Assembly (NCBI GenBank): GCA_037355855.1
Contig: CM074758.1
Coordinates: forward strand, 6,979,001-7,043,000
Source: Pseudo-nitzschia pungens
Lineage: Eukaryota; Bacillariophyta; Bacillariophyceae; Bacillariales; Bacillariaceae
DNA length: 64,000 nucleotides
Direction: 5' to 3'
The notes beneath the pieces were generated by a model. The model was not told where the DNA came from, searched no databases, and saw nothing but the letters and a program-made list of their open reading frames with translations. Below are positions 1 through 9,063 of this stretch, in pieces (the first letter of the stretch is position 1; every line of letters begins with the position of its first letter). Both the position numbers and the translations under genes were made by a program.

Positions 1-334
1 AAATGAAAATGAAAATTATGACACATCCCGTACGAGGGAGATGTGGGGCGGAAAATCAATCTGCCACTGTGACGTAGTGCCTGTGTGTACAGGCTGAGTG
101 GAAAAAATGACAGCAAGGTATGTACTTTACAGTACTAAGTGTACAGGCTGAGAAAAAAAATGACAGGTCTGTGCATACCCGTTCCTAGTAGGTACCGACA
201 GTATGTACAGGCCGGGGATGTGTATGTTTCCAGTACAGTGTAAACGGTACGTATAAACTGTACGTACGGTACTGGTACAAATCTTTTGGCGGGAAGAACT
301 ACTACTAGTACACCCACTAAGTGAGCTATTCGGT

Positions 335-828
335 TATTCAATGTTAACATCCAAACTATTGGTGATTTTTGAATACTTCTTTTTGAATACTCTTGCCCAT
401 GTATGGGATGAGGAATATTCACACTGGAATCACACAAATATTGGACAGATTCATTCAGATATGTGATTTGGTACTTTTTTCTGGTAAGTTTTCCAGTAGT
501 TAACCAAATGTAAATTATTCAGTGGTGACATCCAAAATATAGGTGATTTTTGAATACTTCTTTTTGAATACTCTTGCGCATGCATAGGATTAGACTTATT
601 CACACTGGAATCACAGAACTATTGGCCAGATTCATTCAGATATGTGATTTGGTACTTTTTTCTAGTAAATTCTGCGGTACTGGGCCAACTATCAATTATT
701 CAGTGGTGACATCCAAACTATTGGTGATTTTTGAATACTTCTTTTTGAATACTGTTGTCCATGCATAGGATGAGGATTATTCACACTGGAATCACACAAA
801 TATTGGCCAGATTCATTCAGATATGTGA
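335..828. repeat. Tandem repeat, about 180-bp unit, ~2.7 copies
   Basis: Three successive copies of a unit that contains a stretch beginning CATCCAAA, then GTGATTTTTGAATACTTC, then TTCACACTGGAATCACA, begin near 343, 525 and 704. The third copy is cut short near 828. Units differ by scattered substitutions, so the array is not very recent. There is no coding potential beyond short chance frames. Positions 1-334 upstream hold AT-rich sequence with a repeated GTACAGGCTGAG phrase and no gene that I can support. Confidence 0.85.
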
Positions 829-997
829 GGTGATGGTATATTTACTGAGGTATTCTTGCTGCTTGTAGTGGTAGTACAGTTATACACTGCTGCTATATGA
901 AGATATTCAAGGTGGATGCTATGATCTGTGCTAAGGCTCCTGTGTAGGAGAGGTACTGGGGCTACAGGCAGCAGCATCCAGTAGCTGACTAACAGGT
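829..997. other. Unassigned spacer
   Basis: AT-rich sequence between the 180-bp array and the 12-bp minisatellite. Nothing recognisable on either strand. Confidence 0.5.
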
Positions 998-1138
998 GCT
1001 GAGCTGAGTGCTGAGCTGAGTGCTGAGCTGTGTGCTAATTGGTAGCATACAGGCTTAGCAACAGGCTTAGCAACAGGCTTAGCAACAGGCTTAGCAACAG
1101 GCTTAGCAACAGGCTTAGCAACAGCCTTAGCAACAGAC
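998..1138. repeat. 12-bp minisatellite, two sub-arrays
   Basis: The first sub-array (about 998-1036) is three copies of GCTGAGCTGAGT-like units. The second (about 1049-1138) is seven copies of ACAGGCTTAGCA plus degenerate ends. Because the period is a multiple of three, the minus strand reads as a run of Val-Ala-Lys-Pro repeats inside an 80-codon frame. I treat this as a consequence of the repeat and not as a gene. Confidence 0.85.
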
Positions 1139-1184
1139 CTATCCTGTTTAGTATGGATGCTAGCAGAAGTCACTAGGGCCGTCG

Positions 1185-1208
1185 CGTACGATTTGTACCA
1201 ATCGTACG
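1185..1208. repeat. Short inverted repeat (9-bp arms)
   Basis: CGTACGATT (1185-1193) and AATCGTACG (1200-1208) are perfect inverted arms around a 6-nt loop. It could be a hairpin or a chance palindrome. It lies at the start of a geneless stretch rich in short CG-containing palindromes. Confidence 0.6.
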
Positions 1209-2142
1209 TACCCCGAGTAAAGCACCTGTTATGGTGTAGCTAAATGCTACAAGGTTAGGGTTGCTAATGCTACGAGATACTGGAGATGTGATACTATGCT
1301 ACCGCCGGGGTCGGGTCATTGGTGTATGATATGTACTATGACCGGATACCCGGCCCAAACAGTTACCCAACACGCTAGTGTAAGTGAGCTAGCACACGAT
1401 CGCTAATAATTAATCGGAGATACGATACTCCGTACGCTACCCGTAGAATACAGTACTGGAGCTACAGAGCTCTGTTATTCTACGAGTTATCGGAACGCTG
1501 TCACGATACGATACAGAGCTGAGCTGCGCTCAGCTTCCGACGCTATATTCACTCTTTCTAAATTAGACACCTATCATGCCCTTCCCTTACGACCGATTCC
1601 GATGTACCTCTAGGGAAGTGCCTTGTATTGACTAAGTGTATGCAATAGACCTTGAACAGTCCACTGTAGACTCACGATTTGCCAGGACTTTACGTGTTAT
1701 TATTGTTAAGGCTTTCCCTTATTTTTCAGTACGCAGTACAAGACGATTTATCTACGAGTCGATTAAGTTCCCCGAAGATTGCTGACGAGCAATATCAACG
1801 CAGCTACATACTACTACAGTGTGTAGGTTGTAGTACAGCAGAAGAGGTAGTCAAAAATTAAAGCGCGGCGGGGAGTGCTCTCTGTGGTTTAGGTGGCGCG
1901 CGATACCACTCTACTACTGGTTTCTACTATTACTTCAGTACGGTACATACTAGTAGTAACTCTACTGCTATCATGTAGAAGAAATCGATTCTCAGCAAAT
2001 AAATGCATGACAAGAAATGCATGAGAGAAAATGCATGTGTCGTAAATCTTACTCCACATAATTTCCACATAATTTTGGGTTGGAATGGAACAAGAAAGAC
2101 GGCAACTGAAATATGATGTGACGGCAACTGAAATATAATGAG
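1209..2142. other. Geneless stretch
   Basis: About 930 bases with many TACG/CGTA words. I find no conserved coding frame, no LTR ends and no RNA gene. Two short frames (about 60 and 75 codons) have no recognisable content. Confidence 0.5.
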
Positions 2143-2575
2143 ATGTAAGTGAACCACATCAAGATTGGAGCAGGTATTTAATCATGGATTTCAATTATTC
2201 TGATTCAGCATTGCGTTGCCTGCTTGTTGCTCTTGATAGAGAAGAATACACTGGAGTATGATACGATGGCAACTGGTGCAACGGCAACTGAAATAGGATG
2301 CAACAGAAATGGTAAGTGAACCACATCAAGGTTGGAGGAGGTACCAGTATTAATCATGGATTTCGATTCTTCTAACTGTGCATCATTGACTTGCCTGCTT
2401 GCTCCTAATAGGGAGACAACCGCAACTGCTGATGAAGTAGGATGCAATGGCAAATGAAATACAATGCGACGGTAAGTGAACCACATCAAGATTGGGGGTA
2501 CTATTGATGATGGGATTTCAATTCTTCTAATTCTGCATTGAGTTGCCTGCTTGCTACTGATAGGGAAGAATCAAC
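2143..2575. repeat. Tandem repeat, about 165-bp unit, ~2.6 copies
   Basis: Copies begin near 2143, 2311 and 2473 with GTAAGTGAACCACATCAAG. They continue through a 'TTTCAATTCTTCTAA' block and a 'TTGCCTGCTTGCT' block. The copies are diverged and differ by small indels. Confidence 0.8.
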
Positions 2576-2683
2576 TTTAATGGGACGGGTCAACTGAAAT
2601 ATGATGTACTCGGACAACAGAAACATGATGCAACGGGACAAGAGAAAGACGTATATGATGCGACAGGAAAACATAGGATACAT

Positions 2684-2782
2684 GATGTGATCGCAACTGA
2701 AATATGATGCAGATTTGATGCGATCGCAACTGAAATATGATGCGATCGCAACTGCTGAAATATGATGCGATCGCAACTGACA
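2684..2782. repeat. ~22-bp repeat containing GATGCGATCGCAACTG
   Basis: Four or so copies of a unit GCGATCGCAACTGAAATATGAT run from about 2684 to 2782, with looser relatives (AACTGAAATATGATG) back to about 2590. GCGATCGC is itself an 8-bp palindrome. Confidence 0.75.
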
Positions 2783-2952
2783 TACTATGATGACATTAGT
2801 CCGGAGCTAAGAGCTTTGCTAGATGTAAAGGAAGAGGGGGAGAACTTTACTGGTGGTAACAATACCGTACGGATGAAGGAGTTATGGAATTTGTGTGGTG
2901 GGCATGAGAAAAATTGAATTGAGAATAAAAATCGTTACCATAAATTAAAATA

Positions 2953-3326
2953 CCCCAGTACCAGTTCATTTTGCCCTTTTTCCCTGCTAGTTTGTTGAGG
3001 GGGGCCAGGATGTGGGAGCGCCGCTTCCACATATCCCTGTAGAAATTCACCATCCCCAGGAACATATTGAGTTGCTTGGTGTTCTTGGGGGCTTCCAGGC
3101 GCTTCATCGCCTCCAGCTTCTTTGGCTGGGGTTGAATGCCCTCTGTTGTTAATAGTAGAAATCCCAGATATTCCACTTCTTTTTGCATGAAAAAGAATTT
3201 TCTTAGGTTGGCTCGAAAGCCGGCGTCATCCAGTCTCTGTAGGACTGTATCGATTTTGTTGAGGTGATCCTGTTCAGATTTGCCTTCTCTCTGGATGATT
3301 AGGATATCATCAATGTAGACCAGGAC
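2953..3326 (-). pseudogene. Family B Gypsy reverse transcriptase fragment (B1, 3' piece)
   Basis: The minus strand encodes the second half of a Ty3/Gypsy reverse transcriptase. It starts at the catalytic motif (V-Y-I-D-D-I-L-I-I), passes through the F-R-A-N-L-R-K and V-E-Y-L-G-F blocks, and ends at N-W-Y-W-G. It matches the family B element at 58.8-59.3 kb residue for residue over most of its length, with one inserted codon in the Leu run after Y-L-G-F. Upstream (N-terminal) RT and downstream RNase H are missing, so it is a broken fragment. It lies in the same orientation and the correct order to be the third piece of the minus-strand B element whose other pieces are at 15.5-17.0 and 36.2-38.0 kb. 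That linkage is inferred. Confidence 0.85.
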
Positions 3327-3524
3327 CTTCCGGAACAAAGTTAGTTTTCGATGCGCGGACCGCGCGATTTTCTTATTCCAATAAGTCATTTTGAGGGTAT
3401 CCCCTTAAATTTATTATCCCCCCCAAAGAAACTCGCATTTTTTGGGATCCAAAAAAGAACGGATTTTTATGGTACTAAAAAACTTGCATTTTTGCTCTAG
3501 AAAAAAAACACGTATATACAGCGA

Positions 3525-3642
3525 TAAATGCGAGTTTTCAGCAGAAAAATGCGAGTTTTCATCACAAAATGCGAGTTTTAAGCACTAAAATGCGAGTTTT
3601 CGTTAAAAAATGCGAGTTTTCTTTGGAAAATGAGTGTTTTCA
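3525..3642. repeat. ~20-bp AATGCGAGTTTT repeat
   Basis: Seven units of about 20 bp share AATGCGAGTTTTC, separated by variable A-rich linkers. The flanks (3420-3500 and 4865-5030) carry related TCGCATTTTT / GCGAGTTT words, so this motif surrounds the family E remnant and the G-run minisatellite. No coding potential. Confidence 0.8.
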
Positions 3643-3689
3643 ACAAAAATTTCAACCAAAAACTCGTAGCATAATTAAAAAACAAATCG

Positions 3690-3817
3690 TCTCTCTTAGC
3701 AAATCGACTCCCTCGTCGTTGCGCCTCTATTAACAAATCGACTCCGCTGTTGCGCCTCTATTAACAAATCGACTCCGTCGTTTTGCCTCTATTAGCAAAT
3801 TGACTCCCTCATCGTTG
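3690..3817. repeat. ~40-bp repeat (CAAATCGACTCC...TTGCGCCTCTATTA)
   Basis: Four diverged units of TTAGCAAATCGACTCC-(GTC)-GTTGCGCCTCTA run up to the next minisatellite. Further units lie at 4130-4163 and 4816-4858. These last two are split by the family E insertion at 4164-4815, so E went into this array. Confidence 0.75.
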
Positions 3818-4120
3818 CAACGCGTCGATAATACAGGGGGGGGGACAGCAAGCAGCAAGCAGCAAGCAGCAGCAACGCGTCGATAATACGGGGGGGGACA
3901 GCAAGCAGCAAGCAGCAGCAACGCGTCGATAATACAGGGGGGGACAGCAAGCAGCAGCAGCAACGCGTCGATAATACTGGGGGGGGGACAGCAAGCAGCA
4001 ACGCGTCGATAATACAGGGGGGGGGACAGCAAGCAGCAGCAGCAACGCGTCGATAATACAGGGGGGACAGCAAGCAGCAACGCGTCGATAATATAGGGGG
4101 GGGACAGCAAGCATAATTTT
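3818..4120. repeat. G-run / AGC minisatellite, 7 units of ~38-53 bp
   Basis: Each unit is CAACGCGTCGATAATACA followed by a run of 6-10 G, then ACAGCAAGCAGC with one to four extra AGC triplets. Unit starts are near 3818, 3872, 3919, 3961, 3999, 4042 and 4079. Length varies mainly in the AGC count and the G run. Long overlapping frames on the minus strand are products of the repeat. Confidence 0.9.
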
Positions 4121-4163
4121 AATTAAGCACGTCTCTTAACAAATCGACTCTGTCGTTGCGCCT

Positions 4164-4815
4164 TGTTACATCGGATTGGAGCTGTCAAAGGCTCTCTTGT
4201 AAGGTATCGGAGGATCTCTGTAAAGTCCTGCCATTGTTTCTTGATTTGATTCAGAGCGTTCGATCGATTCGTATCGGCGTTTCGTTCGATTGGTTCGATG
4301 TTCGATCGACCGCATCGGTGTTTCGTAGTTACAGTTCGATCGGTTGTAGATTTCGATCAACGTTGTTTCTTTTTTTTTTTTGCTTGTCAGGGTATCGATG
4401 TATACCTGTTGTTTAGGATAAAGGTTGTTTTGGATTCAGTACTGAGTTCCTGTCTGTCTTCTACTTTAAAAGATAAACAGTAATTACTGTGTTACACGTT
4501 AAGGTAGAAATACACGATAGGAGTATTTTAAAGATGAATGATTAATAAATTGTGTTATGAAAGAGAATGGTTGAATACTTTACGAGATGGGAATGATTCC
4601 TTGAGTATGGATGAATGATCGAATAATGATATATTATTTGGTGGGCATAATATCAATAATCGTTGATTCATGGGAATCTTTGTTTATCTTGATATTTGAA
4701 TAATATTCAGTATATGTACATGAATATTATTTATATATTCTTGTGTATTGGAGCACATGCGGGATTCAATAATCATTTAGAGCCTCTCGTAGGGTACCTA
4801 CGTCAACGTGTCACA
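4164..4815 (-). mobile_element. Family E Gypsy element, deletion derivative with intact target duplication
   Basis: The unit is bounded by CGCCT at 4159-4163 and 4816-4820, the 5-bp duplication expected for an LTR element. From the left it holds only 7 bp of LTR end (TGTTACA, 4164-4170), then the first ~21 codons of gag on the minus strand (M-A-G-L-Y-R-D-P-P, start codon complement 4232-4234), the gag leader (4235-4489) and a complete LTR (4490-4815). Everything from early gag to the 3' LTR has been lost in one deletion. The gag start matches the A/C/D group (M-A-G-I-Y-R-x-P-P). Confidence 0.8.
4490..4815 (-). repeat. Family E LTR (5' LTR of deletion derivative)
   Basis: 326 bp with TGTTACACG... 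on the left and ...TGTCACA on the right, so it starts TG and ends CA on either reading. It is followed on its internal side (4478-4489) by the 12-bp palindrome CAGTAATTACTG seen next to every 5' LTR of this group. It is homologous to the solo LTR at 39842-40209. Confidence 0.85.
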
Positions 4816-4859
4816 CGCCTCTCTTAGTAAATCGACTCCGTCATCATTGCGCCTCTTTT

Positions 4860-5262
4860 ATTTTAGAAAAAAAAAATTTGCGAAGAAAACTCGCACTTTT
4901 TTGGTCCGTTGAACCAAACTCTCATTTAATGCGAGTTTAAAAAGTGCGGATTTTTAGTCCCGTGAAAACTTGCACTTTTTGGTCTCGAAAAAAGTGCGGA
5001 AAAAAAGTGCAAGTTTATCCCCCTAAAATTGTGTTCCAAAAGGGGGACGAGTGTTTGCGCGAAAATATTTACTGCGCGAAAATATTTACAGTTCCGGAAG
5101 GTCCAGGAACATTATGGACAAAAGTTTTTTGAGAAAAATTTCCATATTCATGCGCGTTTTGTGCGCAATAAAATTGATGTAATTTTTAACGGCTATTTTT
5201 TTTAAATATACGAAGTACGAAGTACACTTTAACGGCTGACTGTACGAGTACTTATACTTAGA
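4860..5262. other. AT-rich spacer with GCGAGTTT / TCGCACTTTTT words
   Basis: Between the E remnant and the foldback there is no gene. At 4865-5030 are several inverted and direct copies of GTGCGAGTTT-like words resembling those at 3420-3660. A 62-codon frame here is probably chance. Confidence 0.45.
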
Positions 5263-5440
5263 GTGTCCTCAAAACTGTCCTCAAAACGATTGTCCTCAAA
5301 ACGTGTCCTCAACAGACTGTCCTCAACGATTTTGTCCTCAACAATTATGTCCTCAACGTTTTGTCCTCAACCTCTCGAGGACATAATGGTTGAGGACAGT
5401 CTGTTGAGGACAAAATTGTTGAGGACACGTTTTGAGGACA
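5263..5440. repeat. Foldback made of TGTCCTCAA units
   Basis: Eight direct units of TGTCCTCAA-(0-6 nt) are followed, across the centre CTCGAG near 5375, by five units of the reverse complement (TTGAGGACA). The inner arms align over tens of bases, including the spacers (for example CAGAC and CACG), so the DNA could fold into a long imperfect hairpin. An 85-codon Ser/Leu-rich frame across it follows from the repeat. Confidence 0.85.
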
Positions 5441-5473
5441 AAGATGACGGTTTAAGACCGTTAAATTATGGTC

Positions 5474-5506
5474 GCTCTTCTATAATTATTAAAAATATAG
5501 AAGAGC
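5474..5506. repeat. Small hairpin, 11-bp stem
   Basis: GCTCTTCTATA and TATAGAAGAGC flank an 11-nt AT loop. It lies between the foldback and the A1 LTR. Its function is unknown. Confidence 0.6.
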
Positions 5507-5541
5507 CGTTATTGCCCTAAGATTTTTTTGAGAGTAGTCGC

Positions 5542-5857
5542 TGTAACACTCTAAGGTAGAAATTTTGGAGTAGTATGAATAATTGTGTGTTATTTCACTT
5601 TACAAGATGGGATTAAAATTAGAGAGAGGAAATAATGAGCGATGAGGTCATTGCGACCTCTTCATATAATCTACATCCCTGTATATAACATATATTCTGT
5701 ATGTAACCTTAATCGTACGATCGCTCTCTTCTGTGTGCCTGTTCATACATACCGGATATCCATACATGTATATCATACATATAGGTACCGATTGAGTCCC
5801 ATGTGGGATTCGGTTAATTATTAATTCGTAACTACTAGCCTACGCTAGCATGTTACA
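5542..5857 (-). repeat. A1 3' LTR
   Basis: 316 bp beginning TGTAACACTC and ending GCATGTTACA in plus orientation, so it has TG...CA ends with a 6-7 bp inverted terminal repeat. It aligns to the A1 right LTR (10229-10520) and the A2 3' LTR (15193-15510) with only scattered substitutions. Confidence 0.9.
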
Positions 5858-5934
5858 TAGTGCCTCATGATTGAAGGAATCCCACAGTTAAGCCGACCAG
5901 TGACTCATGGAGCAATCTGAGTCATTCGATTGGC

Positions 5935-8900
5935 TCAAATCTTCCATGGGCCTATGAGATCCACATGTATCTCGTTAAATGGAGCTAGTGGAGCTTCTTT
6001 CGGTGGTAGCTTACCATACTTGGAGTGCTGGTTCTTGTACTTAATGCAGCTGTCGGGGCAGATGTAAGTCTTGCAAAGATTGGATAGGTTGTCAATGTAG
6101 AATCTTGAGGAGATGGTTTGATATAGCCTGGTGGATCCACAATGACCCAACAGGAGGTGATACCATTTGATGGTATCATTGGAGAGAGAGCTTGGTATGT
6201 ATATGCGCCAGTTGTCTGGGTTTGATTGGTTGGCATAGCAGAGGATGTTATTGCCTTCTAGTTCTTGGTAGAAGAAGGCTTTGGATTGGGTCTTGAACTT
6301 GATCGTAGGGTCCTTTTGCTGATGGAGATAGATATTGGAATAGTTCACCGGGCATTCCAGGTCTTGGTTATATGGTAGGTTGACTAGGCATTCGTTGTTC
6401 AGCAAGCAGGATTGTAATTCCTGGTCTGCGTCATTGCATAAGTGCCGGAAGAGGTTGGGGAACTCTGTTAAAAACAGTTCTTCATCTTGTTCAGGGACTT
6501 CAAGTTTCAAGAAATCGATAAGAGTGCCCTTTAAAAGGGCTTTCTTCCCTTCAGTAGGTGGATCCATCCTGGGGAGTCTGGAGAAGGCATCAGCAAGAAC
6601 GTTCTTCTTGCCTTCAACATAGGTGAGGTTGACACCAAATTCTTCAAGGAAAAGTCTCCATCGGAGGACTCGTTGGACCGATAGGGTTCTGAAGGTAAGG
6701 TTCTTATGGTCGGTGTATACATTGAGAACACCACCAAGTAACATTTTGCGGTACTCTTTGCAGCAGAGTACTATTGCGAGGAGTTCTTTCTCCATGGTAG
6801 TATAATTCTTCTGGGCATCAGATAGTTTCTTGGACCAATATGCAATCGGCTTGCCATCTTGTATTATGGCAGCACCGAGCTTGAGGTCTGAGGCATCAGT
6901 GTACAGTTCAAAGGGCTTGTTTAGATCTGGATAGGTGTTCAGCGCATCTGCTGCCACCATGGCTTTCATTTCTTGAAAGGCTTTATCTTGAGCAGGTCCC
7001 CAAGTGAAAGCTGAAGGAGCCTTCCTTTGCTTGCCTTTGATGACAGCTGCTTGAGGAGTCGTTTGCTTGGGGGTTCCGGTGATATCGAAGAGAGGAGCTA
7101 GGACATGAGATCTGCGAGGCCACATATCCCTGTAGTATCCTACTGCGCCGAGAAAGGACTTGACTTGAGTGACAGTCCTTGGTCGATCCATATGTAAGAT
7201 GGCTTCAATCTTCTTGCGCCATGGTTTAACTGCTGTGGGAGTCATCCAATAGCCTAGGAAGTCAGTTTCTTGTACAGCCCAGTCACACTTGAGTGGGTTG
7301 CATTTAAGTCCATTTTGGTTGAGCCGGTCTAAGATTTTGTCAATGGTCTTCATGTGTAGATCGAAGGAGCCATTGGTCCAGATGCCAATATCATCAATAT
7401 AAACAGTGCAGTCAGTGTCTTGTAGGATATCTTCCATTAGTTGCTGGGCAACGTCTGGGGAGACTTTGACACCCATTGGCAGTCGTTGATATTCATAGCA
7501 ACCATATGGAGTTACTATGGTACAGAGTTTCTTGCTTGCGTCATCCAGTTCAAAGCAGTAGTATTGCATGGACAAGTCGATCTTGGTAAAGTGGGTATAC
7601 TTGCCACGCTTGTTCATGATATCTTGTATTCGTGGGATTGGATATGGTCGGCGCTCAAGGAGTTCATTGAGTTCTCTGAAGTCTGATACCCATCTAACTC
7701 TGTTGTCTTTCTTTGGTACTATGAAGGTTGGAAACGCCCATTCAGCTGGTCCAGTGCATCTCTTGAGTACTCCATCATTACAAAGATTCTGGAGCTCCCT
7801 TTTGAATAGGTCTTCTCTTTTGTATGCAACTGGATAAGGCTTCTTGTGGATGGGCTTGGATCCGGGCTTCAGTCTTAGAGAGATCTTCTTGTGTGGATAT
7901 TTCCCTAATTCTCCATTGAAGACGTTAGGATACTTGCTTAGTATTGCTTGGAACTGCTGCTGCTCTGTTTTGGACATGTGGGACTGTTGCTGTGCAACTG
8001 TAGATGGATCTGTTTCTTGGTAGGCTCTGTCAAGTATGACTTTGGACTTGTATGGATTGGCAAAGGAGAGATCATCAGCAAAGAGTTTGGCATCCTCTAG
8101 TTCTTCCATGAGCATGGTGTGGTTCGCCGCATGGTATAGGGAGGTATCCTTCATAGGAATGGTTCTGTCCATCCATTGTACTGCGCCTTCTTTGAATAGG
8201 AGATCGATCTGTGCTAAGTGGAGGAAGTCTCTGCCTAGTATTAGATCATATTTGCAGTTGGGGGAATGGAAGAGCCTTGCCTCTTGTCGGTCGATGTTGT
8301 AGTTGCCAAACTCTTGTAGCTTGCTATTCTTCATGATGATATACTCGGTCGTATCGAAGCTTCCATTCGCTGTGGTAGTTAGGACTTGATGTTTGCTGTG
8401 AATGGGTATTGTGCCAAATGGTAGTGCTCTTTTGTTGATTAGAGTTCCGGAGGATCCACTATCTAGTAGTGCTAGTAGTGGTCTTGATTTTGTGGGGATG
8501 CCTTGTATGTACTGTACGTTGGTTAGAAGAATAGGAGCCACGTTGCTCGTATTCTGAATAGGAGCCACGTTGCTCTCATTCGATGCCTGTTCTGCTGTAT
8601 TTTTAGTTGTATTTCCAGCAGTCGACAGCAGCTTTAAATAATTTTGCTCCAGCGCACCTCCTTTGGTGTAGTCTTTGGAGTTTTGGGTGTTGCAATAGAG
8701 GTTTTTTGCTGTACCCGTGGACCAATTCCTTGCCAGGGGCAAGAGTGGTCTATTTATTGCTGCTGTACTATCTTTCGCGTCTGTACCCTTGGATCGATTC
8801 GGTTGTTTTCGATTCGGATCCATGTTCGTATCGTTCGTTTTGGAGAATTGAACTGTTTTTGTTGCTACTGTTGCAGTCTTGGCTACGCGCTCAACGGGAC

Positions 8901-9063
8901 TCCGTCCTGTAGGTTCCTTCCCCTCTTTTTCCGGGAGATCTCCTCCTTGCGTCATCCCAGTCAGCTGTGCTGTACTGGCATCCAGGGCAAGGTGATTGCT
9001 GGTTTTGGTGGACCCTTGGGTCTCTGTTTGGTGGAGAATTGCTTGTGCAATCATGGGAGCCAA
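5935..9063 (-). CDS. pol: A1 pol polyprotein (protease-RT-RNase H-truncated integrase)
   Basis: The 1042-codon frame carries an aspartic protease motif (L-L-D-S-G-S-S-G-T, about residue 205) and a Gypsy reverse transcriptase with Y-I-D-D near residue 555. RNase H follows (Y-T-D-A-S-D, M-E-K-E-L, Y-T-D-H-K-N, residues 720-840), then the integrase zinc domain (H...H...C...C) near 980-1025. It stops at H-V-D-L-I-G-P-W-K-I, right after the first Asp of the D-D-E triad, so the catalytic core is absent. Compared with A2 and A', a 16-bp deletion near 8980 shifts pol out of the gag frame; the listed ATG at 9063 lies in that shifted frame and is probably not an authentic start. RT and RNase H look intact, but the element cannot make integrase. 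Confidence 0.85.
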   Translation of the reverse strand: MAPMIAQAILHQTETQGSTKTSNHLALDASTAQLTGMTQGGDLPEKEGKEPTGRSPVERVAKTATVATKTVQFSKTNDTNMDPNRKQPNRSKGTDAKDSTAAINRPLLPLARNWSTGTAKNLYCNTQNSKDYTKGGALEQNYLKLLSTAGNTTKNTAEQASNESNVAPIQNTSNVAPILLTNVQYIQGIPTKSRPLLALLDSGSSGTLINKRALPFGTIPIHSKHQVLTTTANGSFDTTEYIIMKNSKLQEFGNYNIDRQEARLFHSPNCKYDLILGRDFLHLAQIDLLFKEGAVQWMDRTIPMKDTSLYHAANHTMLMEELEDAKLFADDLSFANPYKSKVILDRAYQETDPSTVAQQQSHMSKTEQQQFQAILSKYPNVFNGELGKYPHKKISLRLKPGSKPIHKKPYPVAYKREDLFKRELQNLCNDGVLKRCTGPAEWAFPTFIVPKKDNRVRWVSDFRELNELLERRPYPIPRIQDIMNKRGKYTHFTKIDLSMQYYCFELDDASKKLCTIVTPYGCYEYQRLPMGVKVSPDVAQQLMEDILQDTDCTVYIDDIGIWTNGSFDLHMKTIDKILDRLNQNGLKCNPLKCDWAVQETDFLGYWMTPTAVKPWRKKIEAILHMDRPRTVTQVKSFLGAVGYYRDMWPRRSHVLAPLFDITGTPKQTTPQAAVIKGKQRKAPSAFTWGPAQDKAFQEMKAMVAADALNTYPDLNKPFELYTDASDLKLGAAIIQDGKPIAYWSKKLSDAQKNYTTMEKELLAIVLCCKEYRKMLLGGVLNVYTDHKNLTFRTLSVQRVLRWRLFLEEFGVNLTYVEGKKNVLADAFSRLPRMDPPTEGKKALLKGTLIDFLKLEVPEQDEELFLTEFPNLFRHLCNDADQELQSCLLNNECLVNLPYNQDLECPVNYSNIYLHQQKDPTIKFKTQSKAFFYQELEGNNILCYANQSNPDNWRIYIPSSLSNDTIKWYHLLLGHCGSTRLYQTISSRFYIDNLSNLCKTYICPDSCIKYKNQHSKYGKLPPKEAPLAPFNEIHVDLIGPWKI

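Noticed and set aside
1043..1138. Evenly spaced repeats that might suggest a CRISPR array
   Set aside because: The units are contiguous tandem copies without unique spacers, and the genome is eukaryotic.
931..1173. 80-codon minus-strand frame with V-A-K-P repeats
   Set aside because: It exists only because a 12-bp tandem repeat has a period divisible by three. There is no non-repeat domain or gene context.
3730..4114. Three overlapping minus-strand frames of 90-126 codons rich in Cys/Leu/Pro
   Set aside because: All are frames of the same G-run/AGC minisatellite; every frame stays open because the units contain no stop codons.
5263..5520. 85-codon Ser/Leu-rich plus-strand frame
   Set aside because: It reads through the TGTCCTCAA foldback and has no independent support.
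5935..5985. Possibility that A1 ends in a complete but short integrase
   Set aside because: The D-D-E core is absent after the first Asp, and the following sequence matches the post-integrase 3' region of A2, so it is a deletion.
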